Positions 9,302-16,968 of a stretch of DNA of 64,000 nt are shown here, one piece after another; the first letter of the stretch is position 1, and each line of letters begins with the position of its first letter. Under the pieces are notes generated by a model. That model was not told the origin of the DNA. It searched no databases and saw only the letters and a program-made list of their open reading frames with translations. Source of the DNA: Prosthecobacter sp. SYSU 5D2 (GTDB lineage Bacteria > Verrucomicrobiota > Verrucomicrobiia > Verrucomicrobiales > Verrucomicrobiaceae); the NCBI RefSeq assembly GCF_039655865.1, contig NZ_JBBYXL010000014.1, positions 108,536 through 172,535 of the forward strand. The letters run 5' to 3'. Made by a program: the position numbers and the translations under genes.

Positions 9302-9325
9302 CATGCCGAAACGGCATCACAGATG
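9302..9325. promoter_or_regulatory. LysR-type (T-N11-A) operator candidate between the ABC importer and the esterase
   Basis: The core ATGCCGAAACGGCAT (9303-9317) is a perfect 6-bp dyad around AAA and fits the T-N11-A rule for LysR-type regulators. The 24-base block matches 33399-33422 at 20 of 24 positions, and two of the differences form a compensating pair that keeps the dyad. Read toward the importer, the dyad lies just upstream of a TATATT element at 9275-9280, an activating position. It is also 63 bases upstream of the divergent esterase ATG. Confidence 0.5.
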
Positions 9326-9380
9326 ATCACCGTGCAGAAAGCTTGTTCCGCCTTCGTTCATTCTTCAGGATCATCCATTT

Positions 9381-11189
9381 ATGAGAACTTCTCTTTTTCT
9401 ATCCTGCCTCTTCAGCCTTGGCCTCCTGGCTGCCGAGCCTGAATTTCCGCTCACGCCGGATTCCACCCCGCAGCCTGGCGTGGCGCAGGGCACGCTGATC
9501 AAGGACAGCTACACAGCTAACGAGGGCAGCGTCTTCCCTGGCACCGGGCGCGAATATCAGATCTATCTGCCTGCCGGATTCGACAAGAGCCGGCCTGCCC
9601 ACTTCATGGTTTTCCAGGATGGCGTCATTTATAAAGCCCCCGTCGTTTTTGATAACCTCATCGCCAAAAAAGACATCCCGCCCCTGGTCGGCATCTTCAT
9701 CAAGCCAGGTGTGGTCCCGGCGGCAAACGACAATGCCCTGCCCCGCTTCAATCGCAGCTATGAGTATGACAGCATCACGGACACGTATTCGACCTTCCTC
9801 ATCGATGAGTTTCTGCCAGCCATCGAAAAGAAACACGGCCTGCAACTGAGCCGCGATCCCAACCATGCCGCCATTTCCGGCAACAGCAGCGGCGGCATCT
9901 GCGCCTTCATGGTGGCCTGGCACCGACCCGACCGCTTCCGCCGCGTCTTCACCGGTGTGGGCACCTATGTCGGCATCCACGGTGCCGACCAGCTCCCCGT
10001 GCTCGTCCGCAAGTTTGAGCCCAAGCCGCTGCGCATCTTTCTGCAAAGCGGCACCGGCGACAACAACCTCTACTGCGGCGACTGGTGGATGGCCAATCAG
10101 ATGATGGAACGCAGTCTCACCTGGGCCGGCTATGACGTCAATCACGCCTGGGGCGAAGGCGGGCATAACCAAAAGCATGCCAGCCAGATTTTTCCCGACG
10201 TGCTGCGCTGGCTGTGGCGGGACTGGCTGACGGACATTGAGGTAAAAGCGAACCCGAAGGGGGAGTCGAAGTGGAAGGGGTATGAGGTGGTGGAGGCAGC
10301 ACTGGACGGATGGAAAAAATTGGACGAACAAACTCATGTCAGAAGTTATCACATTTCTCCTTCTATCGATGGGCACGTGTTTGCGCTCGATTTCACTATT
10401 GACGAATGGAAGCTAACTGAGTTTTTTCCGACTGGCGGTTCAGTCCAAAGCGAATCACAGCGGTCGACATCCGGTATAAGAGCTCTGAATGAGACCATGA
10501 TAATAGCAACAAAACAGGGGGATTCAGATCATAATTTCGTAGAACTTCGCGATCTTCGATCCAATACTCCTGTGGCAACCACTGCCATCTCGGGGGGCGA
10601 CTCATGGAGTTGGATTTCGGACTTCGTCGTCGCTAAAGGCGGCCTATTCATCCTCAGCCAAGGAGGGGATCAATTGATGACGATCCAACACGGAATCTCA
10701 AAAGTTTTCAATCTTCCTTCACACAACATATGCGGTCGGGCCTTCCGGTTAGCGTTATCTCCCGATCAAACAACGCTCTACGCGACGGACCGTCTTTTTT
10801 CTCAGGTGTCATCCTTCACAGTCGATCAGTCGGGCTCCATCTCGCATTCCCAATTGTATGCGAGGCTGGACACTTGGCCGGGCAATGAAGGACGGGTGGA
10901 AACAAAGGAGGGTGGATTAGAAGCTTTCAAAGAGAGAGGCCTCTGCGTGGACACTGAAGGTCGTCTCTACGTCGCAACCTCCCTCGGCATCCAGGTTTGC
11001 GACCAGGCGGGCCGGGTGAACTTCATCATCCCCACCCTGAAGCCGCCACTGGATGTCTGCTTCGGTGGCAAAGACCTCAGCGAGCTGTTCATTGCCTGTG
11101 GCGATGCCATTTACAAACGTCCAATGAAGGTTCGCGGAGTGGTCAGCGGGCAGCAGGCCCCCATCAAACCGGCGGCTCCGAAGCTGTAA
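9381..11189 (+). CDS. Secreted esterase (enterochelin-esterase-like) fused to an SMP-30/gluconolactonase-like propeller
   Basis: The 602-residue product starts with a signal peptide (MRTSLFLSCLFSLGLLA). Residues about 45-285 form an alpha/beta hydrolase of the Fes/esterase-D type: HFMVFQDG oxyanion region, nucleophile elbow GNSSGG (167-172, Ser169) and a late Gly-Gly-His (GEGGHNQKH). Residues about 320-590 resemble SMP-30/gluconolactonase propellers (LALSPDQTTLYATD, GLCVDTEGRLYVATSLGIQV, LDVCFGGKDLSELFIA). The role is probably periplasmic ester or lactone cleavage. Bases about 10320-10980 have much lower GC and different codon use from both ends of the gene, so the middle may have been exchanged. 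It faces the ABC importer operon across 134 bases that hold a LysR-type box. Confidence 0.85.
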   Translation: MRTSLFLSCLFSLGLLAAEPEFPLTPDSTPQPGVAQGTLIKDSYTANEGSVFPGTGREYQIYLPAGFDKSRPAHFMVFQDGVIYKAPVVFDNLIAKKDIPPLVGIFIKPGVVPAANDNALPRFNRSYEYDSITDTYSTFLIDEFLPAIEKKHGLQLSRDPNHAAISGNSSGGICAFMVAWHRPDRFRRVFTGVGTYVGIHGADQLPVLVRKFEPKPLRIFLQSGTGDNNLYCGDWWMANQMMERSLTWAGYDVNHAWGEGGHNQKHASQIFPDVLRWLWRDWLTDIEVKANPKGESKWKGYEVVEAALDGWKKLDEQTHVRSYHISPSIDGHVFALDFTIDEWKLTEFFPTGGSVQSESQRSTSGIRALNETMIIATKQGDSDHNFVELRDLRSNTPVATTAISGGDSWSWISDFVVAKGGLFILSQGGDQLMTIQHGISKVFNLPSHNICGRAFRLALSPDQTTLYATDRLFSQVSSFTVDQSGSISHSQLYARLDTWPGNEGRVETKEGGLEAFKERGLCVDTEGRLYVATSLGIQVCDQAGRVNFIIPTLKPPLDVCFGGKDLSELFIACGDAIYKRPMKVRGVVSGQQAPIKPAAPKL

Positions 11190-11202
11190 GATATGGAGCT
11201 TC

Positions 11203-11428
11203 GCGAAGCGTCATGGAGTGCGGTGCAGAGAGGCAAGACGCAAGTCTCTTGCCTCGGCGGCACCGCTTTCGCGGGGACTGGTGAGGGACTAGTTTTCGTT
11301 GGAGATGCTTGAATGGCCTTTGCCGGCCTGACATCATTTGGTCGCACAATCCGTTAGGCCATGGAGCACCTTCAGGGAAAAGCGGTGTTGCGCTTGAGCG
11401 CTTTCCACCGCACTCCACGACGCTTCGC
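11203..11428. repeat. Interspersed element with 23-bp terminal inverted repeats (MITE/REP-like)
   Basis: The ends 11203-11225 and 11406-11428 are inverted copies matching at 22 of 23 bases (core GTGGAGTGCGGTG at the right end, read on the minus strand). Inside is a 9-bp hairpin (11230-11238 with 11247-11255, GAGGCAAGA/TCTTGCCTC). No transposase or credible gene lies inside. It fills the space between two convergent genes, 13 bases after one stop and 8 bases before the other. Read on the minus strand the right end would encode ECGGKRSSATPL; from memory, such strings recur as spurious small proteins in Verrucomicrobia genomes, which would fit a dispersed repeat family. Confidence 0.65.
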
Positions 11429-11436
11429 GCGACTTG

Positions 11437-12504
11437 TCACTTCTTCCACTCCGAGAGCACGCGTGGAAGCAGCGTGTGCTCTTGTTCCTTGATGCGGGAG
11501 TGGAGGGTCTGGGGAGTATCGCCAGAGAGGATGGGGACGCGGGCTTGGGCGAGGATGCGGCCAGCATCAATCTCAGCGGTGACGAGGTGGACGGTGCAGC
11601 CAGTCTCCGCATCACCGGCCTCGATGGCCAGGTGGGGGGCGTTGGCGCCTTTGTATTTGGGCAGCAGGGAGGGATGCACGTTGACGATCCGGTCGGCAAA
11701 AAGGCTCAGCGTGGGCTCCTTCAAGATGCGCATGAAGCCGATGAGCACCACCACATCCACCTGGGCACGCTGCAGGTGCTCGGCGATCTCCTTTTGCGCG
11801 GCGTCATGGAAGCGGCGCGGATTCGGGCCGCCGTCCACATGGATGGCCGGGATGCCAGCTTCACGGGCGGTCTTTAAGAAACGCGAATCCGCCTGATCCG
11901 AAAGCGCCACGCAGACATCGGCCTGCAAGGTCCCGGCTGAAATGGCTGCGAGAATGGCGCGGAAGTTGGACCCGTCGCCAGAACCGAGCACGGCGATGCG
12001 CAGGCGGTCCCCTGCCCCGTCACTGTTCATGCGCTGAATTGTTTTGGTCGTGGAGCGGCCCGGCACCAGGGGCAGGATGCGAATGTCCGTGCCTGCTGCA
12101 TCCAGAGCCGCGCGTTCTTCGGCATTGAGGGACTCAACAGTGTAGTCACCGCCCTTGGCGTAGATGTGAGGCCGGATGGTTTCGATGAGGCCAGTGGCGC
12201 GTTTGTCGCCAAAGACCACGACAGCATCCACGGCACGCAGCGCAGCCATGACCTCGGCCCGGTCATGCTCCGGATTCACAGGCCGGGTGGGACCTTTGAG
12301 CTCGCGCACGGATTCATCGGAATTCAGTGCCACCACCATGGCATCACCGAGCTCGCGGGCTTCATTCAAATACCTCACATGACCAGCATGGAGGAGGTCA
12401 AAACAGCCGTTGGTGAAGACGAGTTTCTTCCCCTGCGCATCCAGTTCATCGCGTAGCTGCCGCACCTGGGCGGGGGTCATGGGGGAGTATTCGTCTGCGG
12501 ACAT
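11437..12504 (-). CDS. Fusion: HldE-type heptose-1-phosphate nucleotidyltransferase + PurN-type formyltransferase
   Basis: Residues 1-160 are a cytidylyltransferase-fold domain like the C-terminal half of HldE/RfaE2: FTNGCFDLLHAGHVRYL at 30-46 with the nucleotide-binding HAGH (39-42), YAKGGDY (115-121) and GRSTTKTI (149-156). Residues 168-355 are a glycinamide ribonucleotide formyltransferase (PurN) domain: GSGDGSN (174-180), VVVLIGFMRIL, NVHPSLLP giving the catalytic Asn275 and His277, and Asp313 at the position of E. coli PurN Asp144. A 10-residue linker joins them with no frameshift. The first half would activate heptose phosphate for LPS core; the second would make FGAR in purine synthesis. 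The gene follows cdsA and plsC on the same strand. Confidence 0.9.
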   Translation of the reverse strand: MSADEYSPMTPAQVRQLRDELDAQGKKLVFTNGCFDLLHAGHVRYLNEARELGDAMVVALNSDESVRELKGPTRPVNPEHDRAEVMAALRAVDAVVVFGDKRATGLIETIRPHIYAKGGDYTVESLNAEERAALDAAGTDIRILPLVPGRSTTKTIQRMNSDGAGDRLRIAVLGSGDGSNFRAILAAISAGTLQADVCVALSDQADSRFLKTAREAGIPAIHVDGGPNPRRFHDAAQKEIAEHLQRAQVDVVVLIGFMRILKEPTLSLFADRIVNVHPSLLPKYKGANAPHLAIEAGDAETGCTVHLVTAEIDAGRILAQARVPILSGDTPQTLHSRIKEQEHTLLPRVLSEWKK

Positions 12505-12515
12505 GGCATTCTATG

Positions 12516-12557
12516 AAGCGGCTGCGGCGGGTGGACAAGTGGAGGATGCAGCCGCTT
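12516..12557 (-). other. 10-bp perfect inverted repeat between cdsA and the heptose/PurN fusion gene
   Basis: The arms AAGCGGCTGC (12516-12525) and GCAGCCGCTT (12548-12557) are perfect and separated by 22 bases. No T-tract follows on the minus strand. It could be an RNA hairpin that sets the ratio of cdsA to downstream expression, or part of a weak terminator. Confidence 0.35.
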
Positions 12558-12581
12558 GAAAATCGGTTTTAAATGGCCCCC

Positions 12582-13523
12582 TCAAGTCAGCGCATAGCGG
12601 GTGACATGGAAGAAAATGGGGGCGGCAAAACTTAGCGAATCCAGCCGGTCCATCACGCCGCCATGCCCGGCGATGGCATGGCCCCAGTCCTTGACCCCAC
12701 GGTCCCGCTTGATGGCAGACATCACCAGACCGCCCAGGAAACCGAGCAGCACCACCAAGACGGTCATGCCGGCCGCTTGCAGCGGAGAAAAGGGCGTCAC
12801 CCACCAGAGCGCGGTGCCGATGGCCACGGTGCTCAGACCGCCGCCAATGAGGCCTTCCCATGTCTTGTTGGGGCTGACTTTGGGGGCCACTTTGTGCTTT
12901 CCACAGGTCTTTCCCCACACGTATTGCAGCACGTCGCTGATCTCTACAATGATGACGAACCAGAAAAGGAGCTTGGCATTCTCCCCCAGGTAACCGGGGA
13001 TCTGCAGCGATAGCAGCGCCGGGGCATGACTGACGCTGTAAACGCAAATCAGCAGCCCCCACTGGATTTTGGCCGACCTTTCCAAAAAGTGTTCACAATC
13101 CCCCGCCAGGGCGCTGCGCATGGGCACAAAAAGAAAGGCGTAAACCGGGATGAAAATGGAATACATGCCATACCATTCATCCAGCACGTACCAGTAGTGC
13201 AGCGGCGTGATAATAAAGAACACCCAAAACAGCGTACGATGGTCGCCGGGGCGTGTCGGCGTCAGCGTGATAAATTCCCGCAGTGCCATAAAGGACAGCA
13301 GGCCAAAGAGAATGACGGTGCCGGTGGTCCCAAGCAAAATGGCCAGGGTGAAAATGATGACCATTCCCCACCAGGCCCGGGTACGGGCGGCCACATTTTC
13401 CAAAGTCATGCGCGCACCATCGTTGCGGGCCCGTTTTAAAAGAATCCGCGTGATGATGGAGGCAACAATGAGGATGCCCACCACCCCGGTGATCAAACAA
13501 GCCAGTTCGTGATCCAGATTCAT
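12582..13523 (-). CDS. cdsA: Phosphatidate cytidylyltransferase
   Basis: Converts phosphatidic acid and CTP to CDP-diacylglycerol in the inner membrane. The 313-residue protein has about eight hydrophobic helices. Its C-terminal part carries the CdsA signature, with SPNKTWEGLIGG (about 217-228) and the block KRDRGVKDWG...GHGGVMDRLDS, including the metal-binding acidic residues. It lies 7 bases downstream of a plsC-like gene, so the pair would perform consecutive steps (lysophosphatidate to phosphatidate to CDP-DAG). Length is normal. Confidence 0.95.
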   Translation of the reverse strand: MNLDHELACLITGVVGILIVASIITRILLKRARNDGARMTLENVAARTRAWWGMVIIFTLAILLGTTGTVILFGLLSFMALREFITLTPTRPGDHRTLFWVFFIITPLHYWYVLDEWYGMYSIFIPVYAFLFVPMRSALAGDCEHFLERSAKIQWGLLICVYSVSHAPALLSLQIPGYLGENAKLLFWFVIIVEISDVLQYVWGKTCGKHKVAPKVSPNKTWEGLIGGGLSTVAIGTALWWVTPFSPLQAAGMTVLVVLLGFLGGLVMSAIKRDRGVKDWGHAIAGHGGVMDRLDSLSFAAPIFFHVTRYALT

Positions 13524-13530
13524 AAAGGTA

Positions 13531-14139
13531 TTAACCGCAGGTTCCGCGCAGGCAGATGACCGATTCCCGTGCTCGATTCAAAAAATCCACCTTGGTCTCC
13601 CCCTCTTCCAGGCGCACGGGGGTGCCGAAGACCAGACTACCCAGCAGCGGAGCCGGAAGAATTTCCCCCTTGGGCAGGATGCGGTTGAGGTTTTCCATCC
13701 ACACGGGCACCAGTTCCACATCCGGCCGGCGTTTGGCCAGGTGGTAAAGGCCGGCCTTGAAGGGTTCCGGCTCCGGGCTTGCCTGGCGGCCGCCTTCGGG
13801 GAAGATGATCAGCGAGTGGTCGTCGCCCATGGCCTCCAGCATGGTGTTGAGAGGGTTGCACTCGGCAGTGGGCTTTTTCCGCTCGATGAGCACAGCATTG
13901 AAGACTCGCTGAGCCAGCCAGGGGCGCAGTTTTCCCACGCTCCAGTAGTCATGGGCGGCCACCATGCGGGTGCGCACACGGAGAGGGGTGGGAAGGCTGG
14001 CCCAGAGGAGAGGGCCATCCAGGTTGCTGGTGTGGTTGGCAAAATAGATCCGCTGGCGCAATTCGGGGCCGCAGCCGTGCCAGCGGGCGAGCGCCCCGGT
14101 GGCCACACGTAAGGAGCCTGCGATGAGACTGGAGATCAT
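13531..14139 (-). CDS. 1-acyl-sn-glycerol-3-phosphate acyltransferase (PlsC family)
   Basis: A 202-residue acyltransferase. The catalytic HxxxxD box is HTSNLD (about 35-40), and the substrate-binding box FPEGGR (about 114-119) is the PlsC motif III. There is no cleaved signal; the N-terminus is weakly hydrophobic, as in membrane-associated PlsC proteins. It opens a probable operon plsC > cdsA > heptose/PurN fusion with a 7-base gap to cdsA, which supports a role in phosphatidate synthesis. A related lysophospholipid or ornithine-lipid acyltransferase cannot be excluded. Confidence 0.88.
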   Translation of the reverse strand: MISSLIAGSLRVATGALARWHGCGPELRQRIYFANHTSNLDGPLLWASLPTPLRVRTRMVAAHDYWSVGKLRPWLAQRVFNAVLIERKKPTAECNPLNTMLEAMGDDHSLIIFPEGGRQASPEPEPFKAGLYHLAKRRPDVELVPVWMENLNRILPKGEILPAPLLGSLVFGTPVRLEEGETKVDFLNRARESVICLRGTCG

Positions 14140-14299
14140 TTCGGCTCATTCAATCCGCAATGCCGCCCTCCTGCAAGGCCCGATTCCTTTCCGGCCATCA
14201 TCTTCAGGGTTGAGCTGTTGGCGAGTACTGGATTGAGGGAGTTCCGTGTCGGCAGACAAGTGGACCGATGCTTCATGGGTCTTTGGGATCACACTGACG

Positions 14300-15307
14300 C
14301 TATTTCTTCACAGCATCCCACACTTGAATGTATTTGGCCAGATCGGGGCCGAGATCCTGGATGACTTCGCATTTGGCCTGGATATCGGCCGGGATGGTGA
14401 CCGCGGGATTTTGGAGAAATTCCGGGCTGACATTTTTCAAGGCTTCGGGATTGGGGCAGAGGTAGCCCATCCATTCCATGTTTTCGGCGGCGATCTCAGG
14501 ATCGAGCAGAAAGTTGATGAAGGCATGGGCGAGGGCAGGCTTGGGGGCGGATTTGGGAATGACCATTTCATCACAGCTCAGCGTCACGCCTTCCTGGGGG
14601 ATGAGGAGGGCGACTTTGCTGTTTTCCTGAGCGACCTGGAAGAGGTCACCGCTATAGCCATGGACGAAGAGGAATTCGCCGGAGTCGAGGCCGGCCTTGT
14701 AACCTTCGTTGTCGAATTTGGCGATGTTCTTTTTCCAGGCGAGAAGTACCTCCTGGGCCTCGGCGAGCTGCGTTTCATCGCGGGTATTGATGCTGTAACC
14801 CCGGCTTTTCAGGGCGGCGCCAATGGTCTCCCGCATATCATCCAGCAGGGTCATCCGTCCGGCCAGGCCAGACTGGGCAAAGGCGGCCCAGGAGGCAGGG
14901 GCGGTGGCCACCTTGTCCTTGCGATAGGCGGCGATGGCGTAACCGACGGTGTAGGGCACGCTGTGTTTCATCTCCGCATTGCCGATCTTGGCCAGGATGG
15001 CAGGATCCACGTGTTTGAGGTTAGGCAGGCTGGCGGCATCCAGCGGGGTGAGCATGCCCTCCGTCGCCATGACCTGGACCATGTAGGTGGTGGGAAAAAT
15101 GACATCGTAACCGGCGGCCCCGGCTTTGAGCTTGGCGAACATGGCCTCGTTGGAATCAAAAGTATCCATGACGACGCGGCACTGGTGTTGCTCCTCAAAC
15201 TTCTCCACGATGTCCGGGGAGATGTAGTCCGCCCAAGTATAGATGTGCAGGGTCTCTGCGGCGGTGACGGGCAGGGCGGCAAGAAGCAGGAAAAGCAGGG
15301 CCTTCAT
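14300..15307 (-). CDS. Spermidine/putrescine ABC transporter substrate-binding protein (PotD/PotF-like)
   Basis: A 335-residue exported receptor with a short signal peptide (MKALLFLLLAALPVTAAE). LHIYTWADYISPDIVEKFEE is the N-terminal hallmark of PotD/PotF, and YDVIFPTTYMV, VPYTVGYAIAAYRKD and FINFLLDPEIAAENMEWMGY also fit. No potABC permease or ATPase genes are adjacent, so partners must be encoded elsewhere, or the protein works as a sensor or orphan receptor. It is transcribed divergently from a DUF1501 gene. Confidence 0.87.
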   Translation of the reverse strand: MKALLFLLLAALPVTAAETLHIYTWADYISPDIVEKFEEQHQCRVVMDTFDSNEAMFAKLKAGAAGYDVIFPTTYMVQVMATEGMLTPLDAASLPNLKHVDPAILAKIGNAEMKHSVPYTVGYAIAAYRKDKVATAPASWAAFAQSGLAGRMTLLDDMRETIGAALKSRGYSINTRDETQLAEAQEVLLAWKKNIAKFDNEGYKAGLDSGEFLFVHGYSGDLFQVAQENSKVALLIPQEGVTLSCDEMVIPKSAPKPALAHAFINFLLDPEIAAENMEWMGYLCPNPEALKNVSPEFLQNPAVTIPADIQAKCEVIQDLGPDLAKYIQVWDAVKK

Positions 15308-15412
15308 GCTGCTGAGAAAACGCCATCCCGCACAGAGGGCAAGGGCATCTTTTTTTCAACTCACCGATAAGCTCGCGCAAGACAACCGGGCGGATGGGCG
15401 TAGGTTCAGGCA

Positions 15413-16753
15413 GTGATCTCTGGTCCCCGATACAACTGTGCAGGCGTTGGCCGCCGCGATTTCCTCCAACTGGGTTTTGGGGCGATCGGCGGCGTGGCTT
15501 TTTCCGACATCCTGGCTCTGCGTGCGCAGGCAGCTGAGGCTCGCGGCAAATCGAGCCCGGACCAGATCAACTGCATCCTCGTCTGGCTGGACGGAGGCCC
15601 CTCCCACTACGAGACTTTTGATCCGAAGCCGGATGCGCCGAAGGAAATCCGGGGGGAGTTCAAGTCCATCCCCACCTGTGTGCCCGGGGTGCATTTTTGT
15701 GAAACGATGCCGAAGCTGGCCAAGAGCTTTGACAAATTCACCGTGGTCCGCTCCATCTGCCACAAGGACCCGAACCACGGCGGTGGCAATCATTACCTGA
15801 TGACCGGAACCCCGACGCCGGTGCCTGTGGGTTGCGGGGCGTTTGTTTCTTTTCATCCTTCTTTCGGCTCCATGGTCTCCCATGAACGTGGGGTGCGCGG
15901 GGGCCTGCCGGGCTACATGAGCCTGCCGAATGCATCCCGCTCCGGCGGACCGAATTTCCTGGGTGCGCAGCACGCGCCGTTTATCATTGGCGGAGATCCC
16001 AACAGCAAAAAATTCCGCGTCCGTGACCTTGCCATCCCCCAGGACATCAGCGAAGGGCGTGCGCTCAGCCGCAACAGCCTGCGTGCCTCGCTGGACAAAA
16101 TGAAGCGCATCACCCATCAGGCGGCGGAAGATCCGACCGTGGGCTTTGACCAGTTTTACCAGCAAGGCATGGAGCTGGTGACTTCCGAGACAGCACAGGC
16201 GGCTTTTGACCTGGCCAGCGAATCTGAGGCCACGCGCAAGCTTTACGGAGAGAATGACTTCGGTCAGCGGCTGCTGCTGGCACGCCGGTTAGCGGAAGTG
16301 GGCGTGTCATTCACCGTGGCCTACTGGGGTGGATGGGACCATCATCGTGGCATCTTCAAGACCTTCAAAGACAGCTACGCAGCCAAGCTGGACCAGGGCC
16401 TGAGCGGTCTGATCACGGATCTGGACCAGCGCGGCATGCTGGACAGCACGCTGGTCATCTGCCTCGGCGAATTCGGTCGCACACCCAAGGTGAACAAGGA
16501 CGCTGGCCGCGACCACTGGCCAGGCGCGATGAGCGTGGTGATGGCCGGTGCCGGCATCCCTGGTGGACAGATCGTAGGCGCAACGGATCCGAAAGGGTAC
16601 TATGCGGCGGAAAATATCTATTCGCCGGAGGACTTCGCCGTCTCCCTCTACACCAAACTGGGCATTGATCCCCATCAGACGCTGCACACCAGCACAGGAC
16701 GCCCTGTACAGCTGGTGAACGGCGGCAAGGTGATCAAAGAGCTCTTTGCGTGA
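15413..16753 (+). CDS. DUF1501 protein, Tat-exported, without a DUF1549 partner
   Basis: A 446-residue member of the DUF1501 family, which has an alkaline-phosphatase/sulfatase-like fold. It uses a GTG start at 15413. The N-terminus has a Tat-type signal (GRRDFLQLGFGAIGG), so it is exported folded. CILVWLDGGPSHYETFDPKP, VVRSICHKDPNHGGGNHYLMTG and VICLGEFGRTPKVNKDAGRDHWPG are DUF1501 hallmarks with His/Asp metal-ligand candidates. These proteins normally sit beside a PSCyt1/DUF1549/DUF1553 gene, as the second copy at 52450 does; this one stands alone between a PotD gene and pilT. The biochemical function of the family is not established. Confidence 0.85.
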   Translation: MISGPRYNCAGVGRRDFLQLGFGAIGGVAFSDILALRAQAAEARGKSSPDQINCILVWLDGGPSHYETFDPKPDAPKEIRGEFKSIPTCVPGVHFCETMPKLAKSFDKFTVVRSICHKDPNHGGGNHYLMTGTPTPVPVGCGAFVSFHPSFGSMVSHERGVRGGLPGYMSLPNASRSGGPNFLGAQHAPFIIGGDPNSKKFRVRDLAIPQDISEGRALSRNSLRASLDKMKRITHQAAEDPTVGFDQFYQQGMELVTSETAQAAFDLASESEATRKLYGENDFGQRLLLARRLAEVGVSFTVAYWGGWDHHRGIFKTFKDSYAAKLDQGLSGLITDLDQRGMLDSTLVICLGEFGRTPKVNKDAGRDHWPGAMSVVMAGAGIPGGQIVGATDPKGYYAAENIYSPEDFAVSLYTKLGIDPHQTLHTSTGRPVQLVNGGKVIKELFA

Positions 16754-16919
16754 GATTCGCTGCTGCCCTCCGATTGAGGCTCACTCTTCGAGCAGGCCCA
16801 GGACTTGATCGCCTTGGAATTGTTTTACCAGGGAATCTATCAAATTCAGCCGCGTGGTAATTGCCATTACCATTCAGCCAGCACTTTGCCCCGCAGAATG
16901 GGCGGGAAACTTGAAGCTA

Positions 16920-16955
16920 CTGGAGGATTGCGTCCATCATGGCGCAATCCTCCAG
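16920..16955. terminator. Strong hairpin between the DUF1501 gene and pilT
   Basis: The 13-bp arms CTGGAGGATTGCG and CGCAATCCTCCAG (16920-16932, 16943-16955) are perfect around a 10-base loop. It lies 13 bases beyond the pilT stop and 166 bases beyond the DUF1501 stop. T-rich sequence (ATTATTAAGCTTTTT) follows on the plus strand only after 9 bases, so termination would be imperfect. It is a likely bidirectional transcription end between convergent units. Confidence 0.5.
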
Positions 16956-16968
16956 ATTATTAAGCTTT

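Noticed and set aside
14246..15370. 374-codon open frame on the plus strand
   Set aside because: Antisense to the PotD-like gene with no recognisable domain.
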